Assembly: GCA_965651535.1 (NCBI GenBank)
Contig: CBFGSX010000007.1
Coordinates: 1 to 23,889, forward strand
Length of the DNA: 23,889 nucleotides
DNA from: JAQGJA01 sp965651535
GTDB lineage: Bacteria; Pseudomonadota; Alphaproteobacteria; Micavibrionales; SZUA-601
Reading direction: 5' to 3'
In this document: in pieces, positions 14,019-20,989 of the stretch
Layout of the letters: each line of letters starts with the position of its first letter
How positions within the stretch are numbered: the stretch's first letter is position 1
Position numbers and translations under genes: made by a program
The notes under the pieces: model-generated
The model's database searches: none
Told to the model about the DNA's origin: nothing
What the model saw: only the letters and a program-made list of their open reading frames with translations

Positions 14019-14130
14019 AAAATACCCGGGCATTCTGCCGCCATATAGTCTTTCTTTATAGAGTTGCCCTAGAATGACAAAGGATTCGACGGTCTGTCGT
14101 AAACAAGTCCTTTAAATGGGGGTAGGCGCG

Positions 14131-15186
14131 ATGAAGAAAATCGTTTCAACATCGATTTTGCTGATGCTGGCTATGGCATCTCCGGCACAGGCTGAAATCC
14201 GGCTTGATCTCGGCGGCTATTTCCGCGGTTATGCGGGCTATGCCGATCAAGAGATCGACGATCTGCGCGCGGGCGATTTCAAACGCAAATCCAAGATATT
14301 TTTTGAAGGATCGAACAAATTTGACAACGATCTGACGGTCGGATTCTTTTCCGAGCTGTTTCAGGAAAACGGCAACGAGAATATCTCGGCCAGCTATCTT
14401 TATTTCGAAGGCGGCTGGGGCCATGTCAAATTCGGCGACGAGCGCGGCGCGCCTTTCCAGCTTCAGGTACATGTTCCCGGAGCGGACTCGAATATCGACG
14501 GGCGCGACGTGCATATCAGCTTTATCAATACCGGCGCGGCCGATGTTGATCTGGATTATCGCCATAGCGGACTGACAAGCGGTTTCGCCTATGGCACCAA
14601 AATCACCTATTTATCGCCGGATATGCGTGGGCTGCGCGCAGGGATAAGCTTCAGCCCCGAAGTGGCGCGTCTGGGCACGAGCGACTATACGAGCGGGATG
14701 GATTTCAGCAACGAGCCGGATGATTTCGAACATTTCACCGAAGCGGCCTTGCGTTACGAAGCCAAGCTGGGCGAGGTCAAGGCCCAGATCGGCGGCGGTT
14801 ATTCCATGGCCGGGCTTGAGGCCAATGGCGGCACGTTCAGCGACGATTACCGCGAATGGAATCTCGGCGTGCAGCTTGCGTATAAAGGCGCGCGCCTCGG
14901 TGCGGCCTATAACCGCGACAACGGCGCGGGGTCGGCTACCGGCGACACCGAAAACTGGTCGGTGGGCGCGGATTACGCCTGGGGCGCTTATAAAGCGGGG
15001 GTAAATCACTTCGTGAGCGAAACGCAATCCGACGACAAGCTGACCCGTTCGACGGCGGGGCTGAATTATACCTATGGGCCGGGCCTGTCTTTTCGCGGGA
15101 CGGTCGGGTTGTTCGATGTCAAGGCTGCTGGTGCCGACGAGAATGACGGGCATTTTGCGACCTTGGGCACCGACGTGAAATTCTAG
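14131..15186 (+). CDS. outer-membrane porin (Porin_4-like)
   Basis: A 351-residue beta-barrel protein with a Sec signal peptide (MKKIVSTSILLMLAMASPAQA, cleaved after AQA, residue 21). Alternating hydrophobic/polar strands, Gly- and aromatic-rich segments (GYFRGYAGY; SASYLYFEGG followed by WGHVKFGDERG), a loop rich in Asp/Asn, and a C-terminal Phe (GTDVKF) that serves as the outer-membrane assembly signal all support a general porin like those of Rhodospirillales and Rhodobacterales. The substrate is unknown. The ATG at 14131 is chosen over an in-frame ATG at 14116 because it starts the signal peptide and has GGGGG/TAGG just before it. pheA begins 39 bp downstream. Confidence 0.88.
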   Translation: MKKIVSTSILLMLAMASPAQAEIRLDLGGYFRGYAGYADQEIDDLRAGDFKRKSKIFFEGSNKFDNDLTVGFFSELFQENGNENISASYLYFEGGWGHVKFGDERGAPFQLQVHVPGADSNIDGRDVHISFINTGAADVDLDYRHSGLTSGFAYGTKITYLSPDMRGLRAGISFSPEVARLGTSDYTSGMDFSNEPDDFEHFTEAALRYEAKLGEVKAQIGGGYSMAGLEANGGTFSDDYREWNLGVQLAYKGARLGAAYNRDNGAGSATGDTENWSVGADYAWGAYKAGVNHFVSETQSDDKLTRSTAGLNYTYGPGLSFRGTVGLFDVKAAGADENDGHFATLGTDVKF

Positions 15187-15225
15187 CCGCTTGGAAGCCG
15201 CTCTCTTCTTGATTAGAGTGGCGCG

Positions 15226-16077
15226 ATGAAACAAAAAATTTCTTTTCAGGGCGTGTTGGGCGCTTATTCGCATATGGCCTGCGCGGCGGCAGCGCCGGAA
15301 TACGAGCCGCTGCCCTGCGCCGATTTCGAATCCATGCTGGCGGTGGTGGCCGACGGGCGCGCGGCGCGCGCCATGGCGCCGATCGACAATTCCATCGCGG
15401 GACGCGTCGCCGACATTCATCACCTTTTGCCGCAAAGCGGCCTTTATATTGTGGCCGAGCATTTCCAACCCATCGAGCATGTCTTGCTCGGCGTAAAGGG
15501 CGCGACGCTGTCGGACATCAAGACGGTCACCAGCCATATCCACGCCTTGCCGCAATGCCGCCAGTTCATCGCCCGGAATAAATGGGAGAAATTCGTCAGC
15601 TCGGATACGGCGGCTGCGGCGGCGCTGGTGGCCGAAAAAGGCGACAAAAGTTTGGCTGCCATTGCGTCGCGTCTGGCCGCCGAGCTGTACGGGCTTGACG
15701 TTCTGGCCTCGGATATCGCCGATCGCGGGCGCAATGTGACGCGCTTTGTCGTGTTGTCGCCGCAAAAGGAAACGCCGCCTGTCGGTGCCGCCGTGATGAC
15801 GTCTTTGGTCTTTCATGTCCGCTCGGTGCCGGCGGCGCTCTACAAGGCTTTGGGCGGCTTTGCCGAGAACGGCGTCAATTTGACCAAGCTGGAAAGCTAT
15901 TCCGACGGGACGGATTTCTCGGACGCGGCCTTTTATGCCGAGATCGAGGGTCACCCTTCATCGCCCGGGGTAGCGGCGGCTTTTGCGGCTCTGGAGCATT
16001 ATGCTCATGTCATCGATTGGCTGGGCACCTATCCCGCCCACGCCTTCCGTTTGACGAAGGGGGATGTGCGGGGCTAG
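15226..16077 (+). CDS. pheA: prephenate dehydratase
   Basis: A 283-residue monofunctional prephenate dehydratase that converts prephenate to phenylpyruvate in phenylalanine synthesis. Seen: the N-terminal GVLGAYSH motif (9-16), the substrate region APIDNSIAGRV (51-61), the catalytic TRF motif at Thr172-Arg173-Phe174 in NVTRFVVL, and a C-terminal ACT domain (about 193-275) with GVNLTKLESY, the Phe feedback-binding motif. No chorismate mutase domain is present, as usual in alphaproteobacteria. Its ATG follows a weak ribosome site (GAGTGG). It may be cotranscribed with the porin upstream, since no terminator is obvious in the 39-bp gap. Confidence 0.95.
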   Translation: MKQKISFQGVLGAYSHMACAAAAPEYEPLPCADFESMLAVVADGRAARAMAPIDNSIAGRVADIHHLLPQSGLYIVAEHFQPIEHVLLGVKGATLSDIKTVTSHIHALPQCRQFIARNKWEKFVSSDTAAAAALVAEKGDKSLAAIASRLAAELYGLDVLASDIADRGRNVTRFVVLSPQKETPPVGAAVMTSLVFHVRSVPAALYKALGGFAENGVNLTKLESYSDGTDFSDAAFYAEIEGHPSSPGVAAAFAALEHYAHVIDWLGTYPAHAFRLTKGDVRG

Positions 16078-16116
16078 ACTTGGCGCTTAACGGACTGATT
16101 TGTGGGAGATCCGAAC

Positions 16117-16302
16117 ATGACACACGCCCAGCTTGCCGCCCGGTTACTCCGGGATGCCGCCGCGTTCTTCAACCATCTGGCCGAGGAAAATCCGACCTTG
16201 GCCGAGCAAATGCAGGAAAACGCCCAGATATATAGTCAAGTAGCTGATTTGGTTGAAAAATCTCCGATGGATGCCATTGAACTCGATGAAAAAACAAGCT
16301 GA
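16117..16302 (+). CDS. small conserved-looking helical protein
   Basis: A 61-residue acidic protein beginning MTHAQLAARLLRDAAAFF and containing NPTLAEQMQENAQIYSQVAD, probably two helices. I recall similar short unnamed proteins in alphaproteobacteria but cannot assign a function. The ATG at 16117 is preferred over a GTG at 16102 because GGGAG (16104-16108) lies eight bases before it. It lies 39 bp downstream of pheA and is probably in the same transcript. Confidence 0.7.
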   Translation: MTHAQLAARLLRDAAAFFNHLAEENPTLAEQMQENAQIYSQVADLVEKSPMDAIELDEKTS

Positions 16303-16446
16303 GTTTATGGAAATATCTACAATTTTAAATAATTTTTATCCATGAAGAATCTAGAATAGAACCATCGGCCCGCTTTGAAACTGAGGACACGAGTCGCGAT
16401 GCTGAAGAATATTATTTCCCTGTTATCCGGTAAAGGAGATCGCGCC

Positions 16447-17016
16447 ATGCAAACGCGTCTGGACAATTTTGCCGCCGGGATGTTTCTGGTTGTGATGGGC
16501 TCCGGCGTCTTGCTGGCTGCCTGGATGCTATTCCAGAACGCCTCGCAAAAAGCCGTCATCGCCGATATCGCCGCGGCGACGCGCGACGGTAATTATCACA
16601 AGCTGAAAAAGAATACCGACTGGGCCTCGGTTCAGGAATGGATGAAGAAGGACCTCAAGGCCCGGGGCGCGCCGATTGCCGCAACAGGTGATCGCGACCG
16701 GGCTGTGGATGAGCTGGTGGAATATTACGTGCGCCCGGAAAGCCTGCCCAGCCTGCTTTATTATTACAACTCCTCGCTCAAGCACGTCGACCCGGAGGCC
16801 TTTGTCCGCGATGTGCGCTTTAGCGGGATCACCGAAATGACGGTCGAGATCGCGCCGCCGCCGCAATTCGATAAACCCTGGCTAAGCAAGCTGGAGCCGG
16901 TTCGCGCCGTGTTCAAGCTCGAAGGCCTCGACTGGAAACTCAAAAAACTCGAAGCGCCGGATTATTTGATCCCATCGCGCGCGCCGACCCCGAGTTTCAA
17001 GGAAAATGCTTCGTAA
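16447..17016 (+). CDS. membrane-anchored DUF2939-like protein
   Basis: A 189-residue protein with one N-terminal transmembrane helix (about 9-27, AAGMFLVVMGSGVLLAAWML) and a soluble, probably periplasmic domain. The pattern of short helices then strands (AAATRDGNYHKLKKNTDWAS, then VQEWMKKDLKA, later VRAVFKLEGLDWKLKKLEAP) resembles DUF2939 proteins, whose function is unknown; that assignment is from memory of the pattern. The ATG at 16447 is chosen over upstream in-frame TTG 16375 and ATG 16399 because of a near-perfect ribosome site, AAAGGAGAT at 16432-16440. The 144-bp gap before it is AT-rich and has no recognisable gene. mutM follows behind a hairpin. Confidence 0.7.
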   Translation: MQTRLDNFAAGMFLVVMGSGVLLAAWMLFQNASQKAVIADIAAATRDGNYHKLKKNTDWASVQEWMKKDLKARGAPIAATGDRDRAVDELVEYYVRPESLPSLLYYYNSSLKHVDPEAFVRDVRFSGITEMTVEIAPPPQFDKPWLSKLEPVRAVFKLEGLDWKLKKLEAPDYLIPSRAPTPSFKENAS

Positions 17017-17031
17017 CCCTCTTCTTCCTTC

Positions 17032-17037
17032 TTGACA
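17032..17037 (+). promoter_or_regulatory. possible -35 element of a mutM promoter
   Basis: A perfect TTGACA 55 bp before the mutM ATG. A 17-bp spacer would place the -10 at 17055-17060, which matches poorly (AAATCT), so the promoter is doubtful. If used, transcripts would begin in the loop of the adjacent hairpin and lack its 5' arm. Confidence 0.25.
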
Positions 17038-17054
17038 ACGCGCCATCCACTTTC

Positions 17055-17086
17055 AAATCTCCTCTAGCGATAGAGGAGATTTTTTT
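17055..17086 (+). terminator. perfect hairpin with T-tract overlapping the mutM ribosome-binding site
   Basis: A perfect 12-bp stem (17055-17066 with 17071-17082) with a GCGA tetraloop (GNRA class), running into seven T residues (17080-17086) that end at the mutM ATG (17087). It looks like an intrinsic terminator for the gene upstream. The 3' arm also contains GAGGAG (17073-17078), the only good Shine-Dalgarno for mutM, so in any read-through RNA the site is buried. Confidence 0.75.
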
Positions 17087-17902
17087 ATGCCGGAGCTGCC
17101 CGAGGTCGAGACGGTTGCGTGCGGCTTGCGCGCCAAAATATTGAACAAGCGCATTGCATCGCTTGAATATCGCCGCGCGAATATCCGTTTTCCTTTGCCG
17201 CGCGGCTTGTTGAAAACTGCGCCGGGACAGAAAGTCAAAAGCGTTGACCGTCACAGCAAATATATTCTTATCGGGCTTGAAAAGGGCGAGAGGATCCTGA
17301 TCCATCTGGGGATGTCGGGACGGTTGCTGTTCGGCGATAAGAATTACAGGCCGCAAAAGCACGATCATGTGATAATGGATTTTGCGGGCGGCATGAAGAT
17401 GATCTTCAACGATGCGCGACGCTTCGGCGTGTTCGATGCCGCGCCAAAGGGTGCAATGCATAGACTTCTTAGAAATACCGGGCCGGATGCCCTGTCGACG
17501 GAATGGACGGCGGAAAAGCTGTATGCGGCGGTTGTTTCGCGCAAGGCGGATATGAAAGCCATCCTGATGAACCAACGGATCATCGCGGGGCTGGGGAATA
17601 TTTATGTGTCCGAGGTGCTGTATCGCGCGAAGATTTCCCCGAAGCGGCTGGGTAAAAAAGTAACATTGAAAGATTGCGCGAAACTCTTGTCCGCGATCCG
17701 CGCCGTTCTGACCGAGGCTTTGAAAGCGGGCGGGTCGTCTTTGCGCGACTATGTGCAGACGGATGGGGGGCTCGGGTATTTCCAGAACCGTTTCCGCGTC
17801 TATGGCCGCGAGGGGGAGCCCTGCCGAGTGTGCAAGGCCCCGATCAAGCGTATTGTTCAAGCCGGGCGGTCCACGTTTTACTGCCCGAAATGCCAGAGAT
17901 AA
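17087..17902 (+). CDS. mutM: formamidopyrimidine-DNA glycosylase MutM/Fpg
   Basis: A 271-residue bifunctional glycosylase/AP lyase that removes 8-oxoguanine and formamidopyrimidines. Seen: PELPEVETV with catalytic Pro2 and Glu3, Lys58 in RHSKYIL, the DNA-binding region with GLGNIYVSEVLY, and the C-terminal zinc finger with Cys246, Cys249, Cys266 and Cys269 and the conserved Arg261 (AGRSTFYCPKC). All key residues are intact and the length is normal. In alphaproteobacteria mutM often lies close to rpsT, as here. The ribosome site lies inside the hairpin just upstream. Confidence 0.97.
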   Translation: MPELPEVETVACGLRAKILNKRIASLEYRRANIRFPLPRGLLKTAPGQKVKSVDRHSKYILIGLEKGERILIHLGMSGRLLFGDKNYRPQKHDHVIMDFAGGMKMIFNDARRFGVFDAAPKGAMHRLLRNTGPDALSTEWTAEKLYAAVVSRKADMKAILMNQRIIAGLGNIYVSEVLYRAKISPKRLGKKVTLKDCAKLLSAIRAVLTEALKAGGSSLRDYVQTDGGLGYFQNRFRVYGREGEPCRVCKAPIKRIVQAGRSTFYCPKCQR

Positions 17903-17915
17903 GGGCATAATTTCC

Positions 17916-17972
17916 TTGACCGGAATCGGCCGCATGGGCTAAAAGAAGCCCTCGCGCGCCCCGGGTCGGGGC
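17916..17972 (+). promoter_or_regulatory. candidate rpsT promoter and leader hairpin
   Basis: TTGACC (17916-17921), a 17-bp spacer, and CTAAAA (17939-17944) make a plausible promoter with a start near 17951. The leader then contains a GC-rich hairpin GCCCC/GGGGC (17958-17962 with 17968-17972) 28 bp before the rpsT ATG. S20 regulates its own translation in E. coli, so this leader is a candidate autoregulatory site (inference). Confidence 0.4.
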
Positions 17973-17999
17973 TTGAGCGATATTAAAGGATTGAAAAAC

Positions 18000-18275
18000 A
18001 TGGCAAATATTAAATCGGCAATCAAGCGCATCCGCACGGCGGAGAAGAAGCGTCTGATCAACCAGAACCGCGTCTCCCGTATCCGCACCTTCATCAAAAA
18101 GGTCGAAGCGGCGATCCAGTTGGGCGATGCCGCCGCCGCCGACACGGCTTTCCGTGCTCTCCAGCCCGAGATCCAGCGCGGCCAGGCCAAAGGCGCCATG
18201 GAAAAGAACGCCGTGGCCCGCAAGCTGTCGCGCCTGTCGGCCAAGATCAAGGCGCTCAAGACCAAAGCCGCCTGA
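18000..18275 (+). CDS. rpsT: 30S ribosomal protein S20
   Basis: A 91-residue basic, all-helical protein that binds 16S rRNA in the body of the 30S subunit. Seen: MANIKSAIKRIRTAEKKRL at the N-terminus and the Lys/Ala-rich C-terminus VARKLSRLSAKIKALKTKAA. The ATG at 18000 is preferred over an upstream in-frame ATG at 17973 because S20 begins MANxKSA and AAGGA (17986-17990) precedes it. A strong terminator follows. dnaA, a frequent downstream neighbour in alphaproteobacteria, is not here. Confidence 0.97.
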   Translation: MANIKSAIKRIRTAEKKRLINQNRVSRIRTFIKKVEAAIQLGDAAAADTAFRALQPEIQRGQAKGAMEKNAVARKLSRLSAKIKALKTKAA

Positions 18276-18299
18276 CGCACTTCGTGAGAGAGAAGAAAG

Positions 18300-18324
18300 A
18301 GGCCGGGGTTTTCCCCGGCTTTTT
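18300..18324 (+). terminator. intrinsic terminator after rpsT
   Basis: A 7-bp GC stem (GCCGGGG 18302-18308 with CCCCGGC 18313-18319), TTTT loop, then five T residues. It probably also serves the convergent RNHCP gene ending at 18339, since the opposite strand gives the same stem followed by a pyrimidine-rich tract. Confidence 0.88.
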
Positions 18325-18338
18325 ATTGTTTTGGAATT

Positions 18339-18650
18339 TTAGCGCGTGCGTCGGTCGGCCAGAAGCGCCGCCAGCTTTAAAACAGCCGCGCCGTCTTCGT
18401 GCCGTGTTTTGCAACGGCGCCCGGCCTCGCATTTTTCGCAAGTGTGAATTAAAATCCACTCATTGCCTTTTTTATCAAGACCTGTCGGCGTCATCATGCC
18501 GCCGCATTTTTCCGCGCGGTCGCCGGGATGGATGTCGACATGACGGCTCCACAGACATGACGGGCAATGATTGGTATAGCCGTCGCCTTTGACCGCGGCT
18601 TTGCATTTGGCGCAGGTGAAATCCTCGATTTGCCGCTGGAATTTTTTCAT
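18339..18650 (-). CDS. RNHCP-domain zinc-binding protein
   Basis: A 103-residue protein with the RNHCP domain, a small Cys-rich fold of unknown function. Seen: FTCAKC (11-16), TNHCPSCLWSRHVDIHPGDR (about 26-45), KCGGMMTPTG and LIHTCEKC. Four CxxC- or HCPxC-like elements suggest one or two zinc sites. The name-giving Arg of RNHCP is Thr here (TNHCP). The start is well supported by GGAGG on the minus strand, eight bases before the ATG. It follows uvrB in the same direction and lies convergent to rpsT. Confidence 0.82.
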   Translation of the reverse strand: MKKFQRQIEDFTCAKCKAAVKGDGYTNHCPSCLWSRHVDIHPGDRAEKCGGMMTPTGLDKKGNEWILIHTCEKCEAGRRCKTRHEDGAAVLKLAALLADRRTR

Positions 18651-18694
18651 CGGATAGCCTCCAAGCTGGAAGTTAAGATATAACCTAATCCATC

Positions 18695-18722
18695 CGTCAT
18701 TCCCGCGAAAGCGGGGATGACG
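18695..18722. repeat. half-size palindromic repeat (family 2)
   Basis: A 28-base hairpin: 12-bp stem with one G-T pair and a GAAA tetraloop, beginning CGTCATTCCCGC. It corresponds to the outer end plus one inner hairpin of the full element at 12925-12993, as if the middle had been deleted. It lies 11 bases after the uvrB stop, between uvrB and the RNHCP gene. Confidence 0.85.
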
Positions 18723-18733
18723 ATAAAGGAGGG

Positions 18734-20779
18734 TTATCGCACACTCAGTTCGAGACTTTCCAACTTCTTGATCTCGTCGCGGATTTGCGCGGCTTCCTCG
18801 AATTCGAGATTGGCCGCCGCCGCCCGCATTTTCTTCTCCAGCGCTTCCATGCGCTTGCGAATCTCGGCGGGCGAGTTGTATTTCGCCTGTTCCTCGGCGA
18901 AAGCCATGACAAGCGAGTCGTTCATCGCCGCCGCCTGCATGGCGCGGCCCGTGTCAGAGCCATAAATGCTGTCGAGAATATTGTGCAGCGCTTTCTTGAT
19001 GCCCGTCGGCGTGATCTTGTGCTCTTTGTTATAGGCCAGCTGTTTCTCGCGGCGGCGCTGCGTTTCGGACAGCGCCGCTTTCATCGAATCCGTCATATTG
19101 TCGGCATAAAGCACGGCGCGGCCCTCGATATGGCGCGCGGCGCGTCCGATGGTTTGAATAAGGGAAGTGCGCGAACGCAGAAAACCTTCCTTGTCCGCGT
19201 CCAAAATCGCCACCAGCATACATTCGGGAATATCCAACCCCTCACGCAGCAAATTGATCCCGACCAGCACGTCGAACTCGCCCTTGCGCAAGCTCTGGAT
19301 AATCTCGATGCGCTCGATCGTGTCGATGTCCGAGTGCAGGTATTTCACCTTGAGCCCGTGCTCGTCGAGATACTCGGTCAAATCTTCGGCCATTTTCTTG
19401 GTCAGCGTCGTCACCAGCACGCGCCCGTTTTTTTCGGCGATACGGCGGCATTCAAGCATCAAATCGTCCACCTGATTTTCCGTGGGACGAATTTCCGTGA
19501 TCGGATCGACAAGGCCCGTGGGGCGCACGACTTGTTCGGCGAAAACGCCTCCCGTTTGTTGCAATTCCCAATCGCCGGGCGTGGCGGAAACGCAGATCGT
19601 CTGGGGGCGCAAGGCGTCCCATTCCTCGAATTTCAGCGGGCGGTTATCCATTGCCGAGGGCAGGCGGAAACCGTGCTCGGTCAAGGTCGTCTTGCGCGAC
19701 CGGTCGCCTTTATACATCGCGCCCAGCTGCGGGATCATGACATGGCTTTCATCGACGAAGACGATGGCGTCGCGCGGCAAATATTCGAACAAGGTCGGCG
19801 GCGGCTCGCCCGGCTTGCGGCCCGTCAGATAGCGTGAATAATTTTCAATCCCCTGACAAATGCCCGTGGCGGCCAGCATCTCGAGATCGAATTGCGTCCG
19901 TTGCTGCAAACGCTGGGCTTCGAGAAGTTTTCCGTTCGCATATAGCTCGTCAAGGCGCAGCTTCAGATCCTCCTTGATCTGTTTCATCGCGTTGTCCATT
20001 GTCACCTCGGCGGTGACGTAGTGGCTGTTGGCATAGATGCGCGCGGTTTTCATCGCCGCACCTTTTTTGCCGGTCAACGGGTCGAACGCGACGATCTCCT
20101 CGACCTCGTCGTCGAACAAATTGAAACGCCACGCCGTATCTTCGAGGTGGGCAGGGAAAATCTCAACCGTGTCGCCGCGCGCGCGGAACGTGCCGCGCGT
20201 GAAATCCATATCGTTGCGCTTGTATTGCAGCCGCACCAGCTCGCGCAGGAAATCTTCGCGATTGATGGTCTGGCCGACAACGATATCCAGCACCATGCTG
20301 GAATAGGATTCGACCGAGCCGATACCGTAAATGCACGACACCGAGGCGACGATGATCACGTCGCGCCGCTCGAGCAAGGCGCGCGTCGCCGCGTGGCGCA
20401 AACGGTCGATCTGCTCGTTGATCTGGGATTCCTTTTCGATAAAGGTGTCCGTGCGCGGCACATAGGCCTCGGGCTGGTAGTAATCGTAATACGAGACGAA
20501 ATACTCGACCGAATTATTCGGAAAGAATGCTTTCATTTCGCCGTAAAGCTGCGCCGCCAGCGTCTTGTTATGGGCCAGGATCAGGGCCGGGCGCTGCATG
20601 GCTTGAATGACATGCGCCATGGTAAAGGTCTTGCCCGATCCGGTGACGCCGAGCAAAACCTGATCGCGCGCGCCGCTTTGCAGTCCCGCGACAAGTTGCG
20701 CGATCGCGGCGGGCTGGTCGCCCGAGGGCTTGAAATCCGAGACCAGATTAAATCCGGCGGCGGCTTGACTTTCGGCCAT
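18734..20779 (-). CDS. uvrB: excinuclease ABC subunit B
   Basis: A 681-residue DNA-damage recognition helicase of nucleotide excision repair, loaded by UvrA and acting with UvrC. Seen: Walker A GVTGSGKT (44-51), the beta-hairpin SYYDYYQPEAYVP (96-108) that inserts into DNA, FVDESH (Walker B), SATPGDWE, RPTGLVDP, GINLLREGLDIPE, QTIGRAARH, and the C-terminal UVR domain (about 640-675) that contacts UvrC. The protein appears complete. AAGGTG lies about nine bases before the ATG. A TATAAT on the minus strand (20816-20821) may be its -10; no GTTC-N7-GTTC LexA box of the alphaproteobacterial type was seen in the upstream 80 bp. Confidence 0.98.
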   Translation of the reverse strand: MAESQAAAGFNLVSDFKPSGDQPAAIAQLVAGLQSGARDQVLLGVTGSGKTFTMAHVIQAMQRPALILAHNKTLAAQLYGEMKAFFPNNSVEYFVSYYDYYQPEAYVPRTDTFIEKESQINEQIDRLRHAATRALLERRDVIIVASVSCIYGIGSVESYSSMVLDIVVGQTINREDFLRELVRLQYKRNDMDFTRGTFRARGDTVEIFPAHLEDTAWRFNLFDDEVEEIVAFDPLTGKKGAAMKTARIYANSHYVTAEVTMDNAMKQIKEDLKLRLDELYANGKLLEAQRLQQRTQFDLEMLAATGICQGIENYSRYLTGRKPGEPPPTLFEYLPRDAIVFVDESHVMIPQLGAMYKGDRSRKTTLTEHGFRLPSAMDNRPLKFEEWDALRPQTICVSATPGDWELQQTGGVFAEQVVRPTGLVDPITEIRPTENQVDDLMLECRRIAEKNGRVLVTTLTKKMAEDLTEYLDEHGLKVKYLHSDIDTIERIEIIQSLRKGEFDVLVGINLLREGLDIPECMLVAILDADKEGFLRSRTSLIQTIGRAARHIEGRAVLYADNMTDSMKAALSETQRRREKQLAYNKEHKITPTGIKKALHNILDSIYGSDTGRAMQAAAMNDSLVMAFAEEQAKYNSPAEIRKRMEALEKKMRAAAANLEFEEAAQIRDEIKKLESLELSVR

Positions 20780-20855
20780 AAAGGCGCACCTTAATAGGAA
20801 ATTTTAAAACGCGATATTATATAGGATTGCGTATGCAAAAAGCCAGTATTTTGTT

Positions 20856-20959
20856 CCCCTCACCCGCGCGCGCCGAGGCGCTTGCGACCTCTCCCTCAAG
20901 GGGAGAGGTTGTGTGTTGTCTCCCTCTCCCCAGCGAGGGAGAGGGTCGGGGTGAGGGGG
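20856..20959. repeat. REPIN-like palindromic doublet, tails outward (copy 2)
   Basis: CCCTCACCC (20857-20865), a GC-rich linker, hairpin CCTCTCCC/GGGAGAGG (20888-20895 with 20901-20908), a 13-base spacer, hairpin CCCTCTCCC/GGGAGAGGG (20922-20930 with 20937-20945), then GGGGTGAGGGG. It has the same modules as 9334-9438, but the two halves face the other way. It lies between divergent uvrB and the dsbD-like gene, ending 20 bp before the latter's ribosome site. Confidence 0.8.
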
Positions 20960-20989
20960 AAGTTTTCGCCGGGGAAACGGAGTAGAGGA

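Noticed and set aside
14019..14130. Promoter (TAGAAT at 14070-14075) or terminator between the small membrane protein and the porin
   Set aside because: No matching -35 at 16-18 bp and only a 4-5 bp imperfect stem, so neither can be supported.
14611..15954. 447-codon open frame on the minus strand across the porin and pheA
   Set aside because: It is antisense to two well-supported genes, with an Arg/Gly/His-rich composition typical of a shadow frame and no recognisable domain.
20780..20860. SOS (LexA) box upstream of uvrB
   Set aside because: A single GTTC occurs but no second GTTC at the required seven-base spacing on either strand.
20882..20989. Upstream extension of the dsbD-like frame to 20882
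   Set aside because: It reads through the REPIN-like element; a signal peptide and ribosome site start the protein at 20990.
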